A program made the position numbers and the translations under genes. A stretch of DNA of 64,000 nucleotides from Chloroflexi bacterium 54-19 (GTDB lineage: Bacteria > Chloroflexota > Chloroflexia > Chloroheliales > Chloroheliaceae), in contig MKTJ01000058.1 in assembly GCA_001898225.1 (NCBI GenBank), positions 128,132 to 192,131 of the forward strand, read 5' to 3'. Shown piece after piece: positions 18,001 through 26,183 of the stretch. Under the pieces are notes generated by a model. It worked only from the letters and a program-made list of their open reading frames with translations. It was not told the origin of the DNA and did no database searches. Each line of letters opens with the position of its first letter. The first letter of the stretch is position 1.

Positions 18001-18904
18001 ATTTTTCCAGGTGGCCCTGCGCCAATCGCGGGACGATATTATCTTCCCGGTGCCGCGCAACATGGTCGGCAGTTGGGATGGCAAGCCGGGCCGGGGTTTT
18101 ATCCGGGGTCTGCCGCACCAGCCGCCGCTCGAAATTCACGTTGCCCTGCCCTGCAAGACCGCGCCTGAAGACCAATCCAAAGCCATAAATGCGATGGTCG
18201 GGCGTCTTTCGGCAGCGGCCCGGCAGGATAGCCGTTACGCCAACCTGTCCCAGCCGACCACGCCCAACTCTCTCCCGGCCTCCAACGATTTTTCTTCGTT
18301 CCAGGCCGGGGAAAGTTTTGGTACGGTTGGCAGCGCGGCGGATTCGGAGGATTACTGGAAGAAATTGCTTACAACGGAGGATGAAGACGATCTCGAAATC
18401 ATCTTCGACGACGAGCCGGTAGCCCCTGCGCCAGCCTTGAACGGGCCTGGTTCTAACGGCAAGAACCAGAAAGATTTAACAGGGCAACCCTTACCGGGGA
18501 TGGTCGCCCCGGAGCCTTTCGTAACAACCCCGGCCCCGGTGTTGGAGCCCGCTTCGATGGTTGCCCCGGTCCTGCCCGGCAATTCCGCCTCGGACTCGGT
18601 CGCACCAGAGATGGTTGCGCCGGAGCCGGTCGCACCGGAATTGGCCCCGACCGACCCGCTCGTCCAGCGAATAGAACCGACCGGCGCCGCCGTTTCTTCG
18701 AACGGGAACGGCCATTCGGATAGCCTTATTTCCAATAACGGCAACCGTCCCGGTCCAGAGGCTAATTCCGGTAACGGCAATAGTTCCCCACCGGATTCTA
18801 ACCCCCTAGAATTACCGGCCAACCTGCCAATCAGGACGCCCGGCCTGGTCCTGAACTACCAGTCCGAGAAAGCCAGCGATACAGCCAGGAAGCCCCGCCT
18901 GTAA
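15011..18904 (+). CDS. eccC: EccC-like type VII secretion motor (two FtsK/SpoIIIE ATPase domains)
   Basis: A 1297-residue protein. The N-terminus has the EccC look (RPPR, then LPRGEVEIPPPP), followed by two membrane helices at about 40-61 and 68-90 and a stalk-like region. ATPase 1 has Walker A GTTGSGKS at 492-499, Walker B LVIIDE with D600/E601, and the FtsK/EccC ATQRP motif. ATPase 2 has Walker A GLGVSGKT at 847-854, but its Walker B reads FIAFDN, so the catalytic Glu is Asn and it is probably weakly active, as in many EccC C-terminal domains. A ~200-residue Pro/Val/Ala and Gly/Asn tail ends the protein. EccC drives export of WXG100 proteins in ESX systems; no WXG100, EccB, EccD, EccE or mycosin gene is in this window. 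A DNA translocase is less likely, because it lacks an FtsK gamma domain and sits next to envelope proteins. Confidence 0.88.
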   Translation: MANEERIIFNRPPRVQRSLPRGEVEIPPPPQPSFKGGRMGWLVLILPVGLALLTLLSSILIVIIRPDINPVFLLATGLMSVGFLVSSVVSLFEKLMSDREERRNYTRILEETENELRNFRREQQTILHYLYPALPQIFEWPRRLDLRLWERRPLDPDFMNLRLGIGSRLNNIPVNTLKKNRPAPLLDRAVGISQAFQEIPDVPDMVELGKVAFLGLVGPQELTAPFTRSIICHLAALHSPEDVKVLATYSPTRAEDWFWLGWLPHARVSNQHGEDFPLVASHSDQLEVLSNFVLETLKARQNRRDQEGSGFELNPNKPRAAYTFPNLVWFVENFELVQDEPAIKKLFEVGADLGVYLVTTSPDLSGIPAQCRAVAEILPNSRVRYSTAGENGRVTTLLPDLASLGDCEDFSLAMAPIKLKATSEKGEFTSSLRLLDMLELMPANGEMFDPLAFWNRSAVAQLKAPIGRVFGGQPLFLDISDKGHGPHGLIAGTTGSGKSELLLTIVSSLALTNHPDNLNFILGDFKGGATFNPFVNLPHVVGMMSDLDLPIVERAMTAIFSELKRREHLLKQEGVTHIRDYQKKKPRPKTPLPYLLVIIDEFAEMKEQAPDFMDKIVNIARTGRTLGVHLILATQRPAGIVSGQLNSNTKFRLCLRVESADDSVDMLGRKDAALIPSNAPGRSFFKVGSDIYEQFQVARVAIPFEGGEEGQKDEQEVRIVDHYWRSAPLAPDKLTRSGPILLDDDEDNQVAMDYDVIVRQCLDAARRTILRNSHRPWLEPLKTQYFLPDLLEAQALPAFGQKSDNWPDQPPFGYGCAPVATVDDVVAQDQYSLMLDLARQGSYCISGLGVSGKTTLLRTMLLGLALTHAPDRVRFAIVDMGNTLGDFANLPHPTGYVSISQKNLLNGFMRDLYEELQRRKHLFARAGVLDLASYRAQDATLPVIFIAFDNFASIRHDPPFDMEYLKAIVREGRSYGLHLAITMERAMDFEHGRMMDEFFQVALRQSRDDIIFPVPRNMVGSWDGKPGRGFIRGLPHQPPLEIHVALPCKTAPEDQSKAINAMVGRLSAAARQDSRYANLSQPTTPNSLPASNDFSSFQAGESFGTVGSAADSEDYWKKLLTTEDEDDLEIIFDDEPVAPAPALNGPGSNGKNQKDLTGQPLPGMVAPEPFVTTPAPVLEPASMVAPVLPGNSASDSVAPEMVAPEPVAPELAPTDPLVQRIEPTGAAVSSNGNGHSDSLISNNGNRPGPEANSGNGNSSPPDSNPLELPANLPIRTPGLVLNYQSEKASDTARKPRL

Positions 18905-18977
18905 ATTTTAAATGATAGTCCTTAAACAGAGTTAACACTTCGCGACATATCCCGCTTTGAGGGAAAGATTTCAAAAT

Positions 18978-19019
18978 AAAACCTCTGTCATTCCGAAAAG
19001 TGGCAGGGGTTTTATTTTT
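18978..19019. terminator. Bidirectional Rho-independent terminator
   Basis: A 13-bp stem (AAAACCTCTGTCA with TGGCAGGGGTTTT, two G-U pairs) and a 10-nt loop, with T-rich tails on both strands. It lies between the convergent ends of the EccC-like gene and the beta-mannosidase gene. The left arm contains TGTCATTCCG, the end sequence of the dispersed palindromic repeats. Confidence 0.88.
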
Positions 19020-19038
19020 GATGCTATTAAATTTACCT

Positions 19039-21576
19039 CTAGCGCCAGCCGGTTTCGACCTGTTCAGGGTCGAAAGGTTGGCTGTCGATGCGCCAGAGCC
19101 GGATTGTTTTGGTCTCGCCGGGAAAGAGGTCGAACCAGTTGTCCGAGTAGCGAATGTTTTCATCGGGCAGGAACAAGTGCACGAAATAGGCAAACTGCGG
19201 GCTGCTCAGGTGGGCCAGCCAGCCTCCCATGCTGTCCTGCTCCCACTCTACCTTTACTCCCGGTTTATCCCGTTCGAGGTCTTTGATTTCCACGAAAAAG
19301 TGGCGGTTGCTCAGTGCGGGGTTACTGCCGCTGACCCACAAAAATTCGTCCCGGTGGTGGCCCTGGCCCAGCAAATCCGCCGGGATAGTCGCGACCTCCT
19401 GGCTCGAATTGGCTTTTACCTGGGCCTGGACGGTCCCCCGGTGCAGGACTTCCCCGCTAAAGGTCGCGTGAGTCCAGGTCAGGGTTTCGCTGACCGGGGC
19501 CAGGGTATCGTTGGTCAGCCACAGGCTAACCGAGCCGTCCGGTTCCTCCTTAAATGATGCCAGCACCGGCTCATAGGCCCGTTTCACAAAGAAATACCCG
19601 GCCTTCGGGAAGGCGTAGTAGTCCAGCACCGCCCAGGTCAGGCCCGGCCAGCAGTCGTTCCACTGCCAGACCAGCGTTCCCGAACAATGCGGCTTGCGCC
19701 TTCGGAAATGCTCGATGCCGTATTTCAAGCCCTCCGCCTGGGTAATCATCGAAAAGTCGATGTATTCGGCCAGGTCGCGGGGAAGCCCGGTATGGGCCTG
19801 CATCAGCATATTGCCCTTGTCTTTGGGGTTGTCCTTGTTGCGAAAGAGCAGGCCCGGCGAGCCGAAATAAAGCTCCGATTCCGGCACGTTCCGGCGGACC
19901 GTTTCCAGCACCGGCAGGGCGTGAATGCCGAATTCCGAGGCAAAACGGGTCATATCCTCGCCGTAATGCCGGTACGACACCCCTTCGGGGCTCCAGTTGC
20001 GCTGCGGCTCCTCACCAAAGTGGCGCGGCTCGACGTTGCCGTGCCAGACCCGCCAGTTGTGGCTGTCTCCGGCCTGTTCTCCATTGTGGTCGTTACCGCC
20101 GTAAGGGCTGGACGGCCAGTAGGGGCGCGAGGGGTCGCGCCGGGCCGTGATTTCCGGCAGCAGTTCGTGATAGAGATATTTACCGGGGAAATCGTGGCCG
20201 ACCTCCTGCCAGCGCGTCGAGTCCTCGACCCAGTCGTTCTCGTTGTTGCCTACCCAGAGGGCCAGGCTGGGATGATTGCGCAGCCGTTGGACCTGGAACT
20301 CGGCTTCCTGGCGCACTTCCTCGACAAAGGCCGGGTCGAAATCGGGATAGAGCCCGCAGGCAAACATGAAGTCCTGCCAGATGAGGATGCCAAGTTCATC
20401 GGCGGTCCGGTAGAAGGCGTCCGGTTCGTACTGCCCTCCGCCCCAGACCCGCAGCATGTTCCCGTGAGCATCGACCAGCAGGCGCAGCAATTCCTCGTAG
20501 CGGTCCGGCGTAATCCGGCCATTGAGCAGGTCGGCCTCAATCCAGTTCGCACCTTTGGCGAAAATAGGCACGCCGTTGACTACAAAGGTAAAGAACTCGG
20601 TCCCCGGTTCGGCGGGGTCGGGCGAGCGGTCCAGGCTGAGGGTCCGCAACCCGACTCTATCCCGGAAGGTATCTAGCAAGGTTTGGCCCTGCCATAGCGT
20701 CACTTCCAGGTCGTAAAGGGCCGCCTCGCCGTAGCCGTTCGGCCACCAGAGGGCCGGATTCTCGACCATGATTTCGCCGCCCGCCTGACCTGCCTCGACT
20801 CCCGCTTCCAGGGTTGCAACGGTTTCGCCCCGGCCCAGGGTCGCTTTGATGGTCAGGGCCGCGGTGTCGTTCCAGCTTTCGATGCCGGTATCGAGCCGGA
20901 CCCTGGCATAATTTTCGGTGATTGCCAGGGTCTGGAAATAGGGGGCGCTTAGCCGGGCCGTTGTAAAGCGTTCGAGCCGGACGCCCTGCCATATTCCCAT
21001 ATTGACCAGCCGTGGCGCCCAGTCCCACGAAAAATGCGACTGCGTTTTGCGGGCAAAGACGCGCTGGTTGCTGTTGTAGTCGCCCCACTGGCCGGGGATA
21101 CTTTTGTTGTCTATGTAGAGAAGGGGCGGGTCGAGCCGGACTGCCAGCACATTAGGGTTGCCGTAGTTCAATTTCCCTGTGACATCAAAGACCGCCGGGC
21201 GAAACATGTTCTGGTGGCGGCCCAGTTCGAGGCCGTTCAGGTAAATCGTGGCGTAGGTGTCCAGGCCGTCAAAGGTCAGTAAATCGCGGTCGGTAGCGCC
21301 GGGTGTGCCCCAATCAGCCTCAAAAGTGCGGCGATACCACCACTCGCGCTGTTCGACCCACTGGACCTGCTCAACATTCGTATCGTAATAGGGCTCTGGA
21401 ATCAGGCCCGCCGCCAGCAGACTGCTATGGACTTCTCCCGGCACCTGGGCGGCTAACCAGTTTTCGGTAGGGTAGGTGGGGGTAAAGGTCTGGGCCGTCA
21501 CGCCTTCGCCCGGCTCAAAATCCTTGAGTTGCCAGGGTCCGTTCAAATTGATAACCCGCTCCGTGAGGGTGCTCAT
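19039..21576 (-). CDS. Glycoside hydrolase family 2 beta-mannosidase
   Basis: An 845-residue protein of the length and domain order of GH2 beta-mannosidases: sugar-binding jelly roll, Ig-like sandwich, TIM barrel, C-terminal sandwich. The acid/base is E446 in WVGNNEN and the nucleophile E548 in FASEFG, both in the form typical of beta-mannosidases rather than beta-galactosidases. No signal peptide, so it acts in the cytoplasm on imported beta-mannosides. AAGGAG precedes the ATG, which overlaps the stop of the upstream gene by four bases (ATGA). Last gene of the mannoside operon. Confidence 0.92.
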   Translation of the reverse strand: MSTLTERVINLNGPWQLKDFEPGEGVTAQTFTPTYPTENWLAAQVPGEVHSSLLAAGLIPEPYYDTNVEQVQWVEQREWWYRRTFEADWGTPGATDRDLLTFDGLDTYATIYLNGLELGRHQNMFRPAVFDVTGKLNYGNPNVLAVRLDPPLLYIDNKSIPGQWGDYNSNQRVFARKTQSHFSWDWAPRLVNMGIWQGVRLERFTTARLSAPYFQTLAITENYARVRLDTGIESWNDTAALTIKATLGRGETVATLEAGVEAGQAGGEIMVENPALWWPNGYGEAALYDLEVTLWQGQTLLDTFRDRVGLRTLSLDRSPDPAEPGTEFFTFVVNGVPIFAKGANWIEADLLNGRITPDRYEELLRLLVDAHGNMLRVWGGGQYEPDAFYRTADELGILIWQDFMFACGLYPDFDPAFVEEVRQEAEFQVQRLRNHPSLALWVGNNENDWVEDSTRWQEVGHDFPGKYLYHELLPEITARRDPSRPYWPSSPYGGNDHNGEQAGDSHNWRVWHGNVEPRHFGEEPQRNWSPEGVSYRHYGEDMTRFASEFGIHALPVLETVRRNVPESELYFGSPGLLFRNKDNPKDKGNMLMQAHTGLPRDLAEYIDFSMITQAEGLKYGIEHFRRRKPHCSGTLVWQWNDCWPGLTWAVLDYYAFPKAGYFFVKRAYEPVLASFKEEPDGSVSLWLTNDTLAPVSETLTWTHATFSGEVLHRGTVQAQVKANSSQEVATIPADLLGQGHHRDEFLWVSGSNPALSNRHFFVEIKDLERDKPGVKVEWEQDSMGGWLAHLSSPQFAYFVHLFLPDENIRYSDNWFDLFPGETKTIRLWRIDSQPFDPEQVETGWR

Positions 21577-24032
21577 TTGAAAGTTTCTCCTTGTCTTAAA
21601 ATTTCCAGGCGCAGCCAGGCGTCCTTTGCCAGTTCGATGTTGCGTAAAATAAAGAAACCGGTCTTATCGGGGGCAATTATGCGGTCCTGGTCGCCATAAT
21701 GCAACCGGTACCTGGCATCCGGTTGCAAGGCTTTGAATTTTACCGCTATATTGACGGCCTCGCCCGGGTTATAAAGGACGAAATTTTGCGCCGGGTGGCC
21801 CGGAAAATCGTTCATGGCGTCCCACTCGAATAAATCGAGGTTCAGCACCATCACGGTCGGGTCGGAGGTTTCGGCCAGGGCTTCAAACAGCAGGGCAAAC
21901 CAGGTCGTCTCCCCGGCCCCGTAAATCTCCCGGCCCAACGCCCCGCTGGCCTGGCCCTGTTCTGGCATTCTTTGAAAACGACTGATGTGCATGGCGGGAC
22001 ACCACTCAAACATTTCGAGGTCTTCAAAAGGAATGTGCGGTGTCGTTGTTGTCTCGCGGCCAGGGTAAATCTCAGCCTTATCGAGCAGGGGCGAGTAGTG
22101 CGCTAGCGCGCTCGACCGGGCCAGGTTGAAGAATTTTAGCACTGTCTTGATGATGGCCTGGTCATTTGATTGGTCGCTTGGCTGGACGTTTGAAGGGCTG
22201 TTCAATGCTGTGACACGATGTAGCCAGGGCAGGAGAGGCAGCAAAGTTTCGCCGTTCTCCTTCTGGGCCGGGTAGCGGATACCCACCCACGCCTGGAACA
22301 GGCCGCGCCGGGGCCGGGCCGGACCGGGCAGGTTCGTTTCGTCGTGCCAGTAGCCCATCCGTAACAGGTTCGCCGCCAGGTCGGCGGCCTGGGCGAAACG
22401 CCCGGTCAGGGCTGCCGCCGCGACCGCGTAACTCAGTTCGAAAGGCTCCCAGAACAGGCTGTCAGGCGGGCACCCGGCCAGGGCGTCGAGGGCTTTCCCG
22501 GCTTCTTCCCGGTAAGCTTCTTCGCCGCTAAGGGAGTGGGCTTGTAGCATGATATAGGCGTACAGCCCCAGGCAGGCCCAGTTCTGGGAGGTGTTGAGCC
22601 AGTCGAGCCACGGTTTCGAACCGCTCGGCGCGGTGCCGGTCCAGAATTCGATGGTAATATCTTCGGCATCTTCCGGTATCGGCTGGTTGAAAGGGGCCAG
22701 GGTCAGCGGGTTGTAGAAAGCCGCCGGGCGGTAGTTGTGTTGCCGGATAAACTCGGTGGCGCGCTGGCAGGAGGCCAGGAAAATCGCCCGCAGTTTGTCT
22801 GCCGTCGCGCCGGGCGGGGTCAGGTGGGCGCACCAGCCCAGCCGGAGAAGGGGCTCGAAGAAATACCAGCTATCGCCATAAGCGGCCCCGACCTGGGTAT
22901 TGGGGTGCCTGACCAGCGGCTGGCCCGTGTGCAAATCGACCTGGTTTACGAAAAGCCGGTGTTCGGGGCTGTAATGGTGAGAGAGCGAGTCCGCCACCTT
23001 TAGCAAGTGTTCCTCCTGGGCCGGGTTGGGCTGCAACCGCAGCATCGCCAGCCAGGGCGGCAGCACATCCAGCGAGGCCATCGCCTCGATGCGTTCGTCC
23101 AGGGGACCGCCGTTGCGGGCAAGTTGGCTCGGCTCCTGGACGTAAGCCACGTAACCCCGCACGCCGTCCTCCAGCCAGCACAGACCCTGCCGCATCAGTT
23201 CGTCCCGGCCCTGCTTTTCAAAATCGAGCCAGCTTGTCCCGTTTGGTGGCGGAATAACCGGGCCACCGGGCAGCCAGTCGGCGCATCTTTTCACCAGGGT
23301 GCGGACCGCATGCCATTCGTCCGGCCTCGCAGCCTTTGGACCAACGAAAACTCGGAAGTTGAGGCTGTACGAACCAGCCGGAATGACCGTGGGCCGCTCG
23401 GTGCTGTCGGGCCGCAAGAGAAAGCCAAAGGTTTGACCGTCTTCCGCCAGGCCGCAACGGTAATCCGCCAGGCGGTTGAGACCTTTGCGCTGGAACCAGT
23501 TACATTCTTCCAGGTCGGGAAAGACCACCGTCTCGGTCCCGCTCGGTTCGTCCCAAAGATAGGCTGCGGGTAAATCGTTCGAGCGCAGCCAGGGGACGGG
23601 CGGGTTATGCTCGGTCGGCTGGCTCACCCGGACGGTCTGCTCGGCCCGGCGCGGTTCGGCTAACCGCAAGGCCAGGGCCGGGGCTTGCCCGGCTTTTTCC
23701 AGGGCTAAAGGCTCGGAAACTTCGAACACGGCTTTTAACTTGAACCAGCCGGGTAAGTCGTGACAGGCCCTGGCCTGGCCCTGCCAGGGACCATTCTGCC
23801 CGGCGGTTTGCCAGCGCCCCGCGAAGTGCAGGACCGGGCCGTTAAGTTCGTCCGGCCTGGCGTTTTCGATTAAAAACTCGAAAGCCCCGCCGCAAAACGA
23901 AGTTGTCACAAATACCGGTTGATTGCTGACCGCGTAAATGGCCCGGTAAAGGCCGTCTTCCGCCTGGCTGAAAGTCAAAGTGGCCTGCCCGGAGCGTAGC
24001 TCCGGGACAGACGTGGAGGAGGTTGGAGGCAT
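21573..24032 (-). CDS. Large cytoplasmic protein of unrecognised family in mannoside operon, possibly alpha/alpha-barrel glycosidase
   Basis: About 819 residues from the ATG at 24032 (a GTG one codon earlier is equally possible; AGGA precedes both). The first ~270 residues look beta-rich, the middle ~400 alpha-helical with many Trp, Tyr and acidic residues (GAAYGDSWYFFEP, EFWTGTAP, WLNTSQNWACLGLYAY), and the last ~100 beta-rich again. That layout is that of (alpha/alpha)6-barrel glycosidases and lyases with flanking sandwiches, but I recognise no family signature. No signal peptide. Position between GH130 and GH2 and the overlapping stop/start argue for a role in mannoside breakdown. Function unknown. 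Confidence 0.6.
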   Translation of the reverse strand: MPPTSSTSVPELRSGQATLTFSQAEDGLYRAIYAVSNQPVFVTTSFCGGAFEFLIENARPDELNGPVLHFAGRWQTAGQNGPWQGQARACHDLPGWFKLKAVFEVSEPLALEKAGQAPALALRLAEPRRAEQTVRVSQPTEHNPPVPWLRSNDLPAAYLWDEPSGTETVVFPDLEECNWFQRKGLNRLADYRCGLAEDGQTFGFLLRPDSTERPTVIPAGSYSLNFRVFVGPKAARPDEWHAVRTLVKRCADWLPGGPVIPPPNGTSWLDFEKQGRDELMRQGLCWLEDGVRGYVAYVQEPSQLARNGGPLDERIEAMASLDVLPPWLAMLRLQPNPAQEEHLLKVADSLSHHYSPEHRLFVNQVDLHTGQPLVRHPNTQVGAAYGDSWYFFEPLLRLGWCAHLTPPGATADKLRAIFLASCQRATEFIRQHNYRPAAFYNPLTLAPFNQPIPEDAEDITIEFWTGTAPSGSKPWLDWLNTSQNWACLGLYAYIMLQAHSLSGEEAYREEAGKALDALAGCPPDSLFWEPFELSYAVAAAALTGRFAQAADLAANLLRMGYWHDETNLPGPARPRRGLFQAWVGIRYPAQKENGETLLPLLPWLHRVTALNSPSNVQPSDQSNDQAIIKTVLKFFNLARSSALAHYSPLLDKAEIYPGRETTTTPHIPFEDLEMFEWCPAMHISRFQRMPEQGQASGALGREIYGAGETTWFALLFEALAETSDPTVMVLNLDLFEWDAMNDFPGHPAQNFVLYNPGEAVNIAVKFKALQPDARYRLHYGDQDRIIAPDKTGFFILRNIELAKDAWLRLEILRQGETFK

Positions 24033-24069
24033 CACGCTTAATCCTGTTCCAGTTTGAAAGGGCTTTGGC

Positions 24070-25098
24070 TTAAAGGACCGGGCGGACCGTTTCGGCCAGA
24101 CCGATAGCCTGGTCGGCCATTCCGTAAATCACCTGGACCCGCCCGTCCGGCAGCGTTAAAAAGCCGGTCGGGAAGACCACATTGTTTACTACCCCGACCT
24201 GTTCCTCTTTGGTGCCGGGTTTGAGGACCGGTTCCGCCGAACGATACAGGATTTTACGCGGGTCGGCCAGGTCGAGCAGGGCCGCGCCTGCCAGGTATTT
24301 GCGGTCCGGGTCGGCGTCGTTGTCGCCATCCACGGCGTGGTAAAAGATTAGCCAGCCCTCGGGCGTCCGCAGAGGTGGGGTGCCGCCACCCGTTTTGAGC
24401 CGTTCCCAGGACTCTTGGGGCGAAAGCAGCAGGGTATGGTCGGTCCAGGTGACAAGGTCGTCCGAATAGGAAAGCCAGATCGAGGCCGGGACGCCGTGGT
24501 CCTGGGCGATGGCATGCGGGAAGGTCGGGCGATGCATCAGGACGTAACGCCCTCCGATTTTTTCGGGAAAGAGCATGGCGTCTTTGTTCGAGATGGTCTG
24601 CATATCAATCGTATAAGTCCGACCGGAGCGCCCCTTGAGTTCGAGGGGGGTGTACTTTATCAGGCCGAGCCGTTCCCAGTCGAGCAGGTTGGTTGAGCGG
24701 GCCAGGGCGATACGTGGCAAAGCGTCGCCGCCCGGTCCATCCCCGTAACCGGTATAGGCCATGATGTAGGTGCCGTCTTCCAGTGGGGTCACGCGGGGGT
24801 CTTCCACCCCACCGTGGACCCCGTCCTGCCATTTTTCGTAAGGCGCTTCGGGTTCGAGGGCGATTTTATCCAGTCGCCTGGCTTCCAGGCCGTCGCCCCT
24901 GGGGTGCAGTTCCGCCACGATAATCCGCGAATAGTTGACCGGCTCGGCGGCCACCGAGCGGTAAAGCAGGTACGAAACGCCGTTGTGCCGGGCGGTCGCC
25001 GGGTTAAGGACGCCTCCCGCTTCGTAAGGCCGGTTTGGGTCCGGCTCGATAATAATCCCGCGCCGTTCCAGGCGGAATTGGTCGGTTTCAGTAGTCAT
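24070..25098 (-). CDS. GH130 beta-mannoside phosphorylase-like enzyme
   Basis: A 342-residue protein with the five-bladed propeller features of GH130: LNPATAR near the start, GVEDPRVT with the catalytic Asp at 100, and KDAMLFPEKIGGRYVLMHRP. Members split beta-1,2- or beta-1,4-mannosides, mostly by phosphorolysis giving mannose 1-phosphate; the exact linkage cannot be read here. Cytoplasmic. AGGAG lies seven bases before the ATG. Within the operon it is preceded by a 152-bp space holding a perfect palindrome, which may change its expression relative to the transporter genes. Confidence 0.88.
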   Translation of the reverse strand: MTTETDQFRLERRGIIIEPDPNRPYEAGGVLNPATARHNGVSYLLYRSVAAEPVNYSRIIVAELHPRGDGLEARRLDKIALEPEAPYEKWQDGVHGGVEDPRVTPLEDGTYIMAYTGYGDGPGGDALPRIALARSTNLLDWERLGLIKYTPLELKGRSGRTYTIDMQTISNKDAMLFPEKIGGRYVLMHRPTFPHAIAQDHGVPASIWLSYSDDLVTWTDHTLLLSPQESWERLKTGGGTPPLRTPEGWLIFYHAVDGDNDADPDRKYLAGAALLDLADPRKILYRSAEPVLKPGTKEEQVGVVNNVVFPTGFLTLPDGRVQVIYGMADQAIGLAETVRPVL

Positions 25099-25202
25099 TT
25101 TTCTCCTATGGTTTCGTTTCCGTTAAGTCCAACTCGTTCCCTGTGACACCCGAAGTAGTTCAATTAACACACCTGGACTGTGTATTCGCCAACGGCGCGG
25201 AG

Positions 25203-25229
25203 ATTCTGTGGCGAAGCCACAGAATGACA
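25203..25229. repeat. Palindromic repeat element inside the mannoside operon
   Basis: A perfect 10-bp inverted repeat ATTCTGTGGC / GCCACAGAAT with a GAA loop, followed by GACA so that the right end reads GAATGACA. About 60 bp to its left are GACACCC and CGCCAACGGCGCG, both also present in the longer copy at 48281-48445, so the element may begin near 25143. In the mRNA it would form a strong hairpin between the MalG-type permease and GH130 genes. Confidence 0.75.
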
Positions 25230-25250
25230 ATTACTAAAGCGGTTGGCCGC

Positions 25251-26147
25251 CTAGCCTTTGACCGCGCCGGAGGTAAGCCCCTCGATAAAGTAGCGCTGGA
25301 AGATGATAAACAAAATCAGAATTGGAATTATCATCAGGGTGGACATTGCCATCAACCACTCCCAGTGAGGCCGCTCGTTGACGCCGCCGGTAAAGAAGTA
25401 CATGCCGACCGTCAGGGTGTATTTGGCCTGGTCATTCAGGTAAATCAGGGGGCCGAGGAAGTCGTTCCAGTGCCCCTGGAAACCGATAATACTGACCGAA
25501 AGCAGGGCGGGCCGGATGAGCGGCAACATCACGCGCATGAAAGTTTGCACGACATTCGCGCCGTCTATCAGGGCCGCTTCCTCGATTTCCTTCGGGATGG
25601 TCGAGAAGAACTGGCGCATCAGGAAGATAAAAAGAGGGGTTCCGCCCAGCACCGAGGCCAGCACCAGCGGGTCGTAGTGGTTAATCAGGCCAAACGAGTT
25701 CCAGATAATAAAAGTCGGGATGAGTTTAACCGCGTCGGGCAGGAACATGGTCGAAATCATTACCAGGAACAGGATGTTGCGGCCCGGAAAGACAAAGCGG
25801 CTGAACCCGTAGGCCACGATTGCCGACACTAAAACCTCGGCCACCAGCGGCAAAAGGGTCACGAACAGGGTATTAAAAAGGAACCGGGTAAAGGGCAGGG
25901 CGTTCCAGGCGTCCGGGTAGTTGTTCCACTGGGGTACGGCGGGCCACCACTGGACCGGCTGGTCGAAAATCTCGTTACCGATTTTTAGCGAACTGGAAAC
26001 CAGCCAGAAAAGCGGTATCAAAAAGACCACGCCCAGGGCCGAAACAAGAATATAGGCAATGGCTTTGCCGATAACCCGCCGGATGCGAGCCGGATTCCAG
26101 GAAGCGTTGCCCGGCGAGGCTGTGCTTTGGGTAACCGTTGCGCTCAT
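25251..26147 (-). CDS. Sugar ABC transporter permease, MalG type
   Basis: 298 residues from the ATG at 26147 (AAAGGA about 11 bases before; a TTG three codons earlier is too close to it). Six membrane helices and the EAA loop EEAALIDGANVVQTF, which contacts the ABC ATPase. It pairs with the MalF-type permease encoded just upstream in the operon. No ATPase gene is present here, so a shared MsmX/UgpC-type ATPase encoded elsewhere is expected. The start region is short, as usual for MalG-type partners. Confidence 0.92.
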   Translation of the reverse strand: MSATVTQSTASPGNASWNPARIRRVIGKAIAYILVSALGVVFLIPLFWLVSSSLKIGNEIFDQPVQWWPAVPQWNNYPDAWNALPFTRFLFNTLFVTLLPLVAEVLVSAIVAYGFSRFVFPGRNILFLVMISTMFLPDAVKLIPTFIIWNSFGLINHYDPLVLASVLGGTPLFIFLMRQFFSTIPKEIEEAALIDGANVVQTFMRVMLPLIRPALLSVSIIGFQGHWNDFLGPLIYLNDQAKYTLTVGMYFFTGGVNERPHWEWLMAMSTLMIIPILILFIIFQRYFIEGLTSGAVKG

Positions 26148-26183
26148 AATAAACAAAATCCTTTCGCGTTGGCGTTCAATCTC

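Noticed and set aside
15011..18904. EccC-like protein as an FtsK DNA translocase
   Set aside because: N-terminus is of EccC type, only two membrane helices, no gamma domain, and neighbours are envelope proteins.
25143..25832. Plus-strand open frame of 229 codons
   Set aside because: It is the antisense shadow of the MalG-type permease and spans the palindromic repeat.
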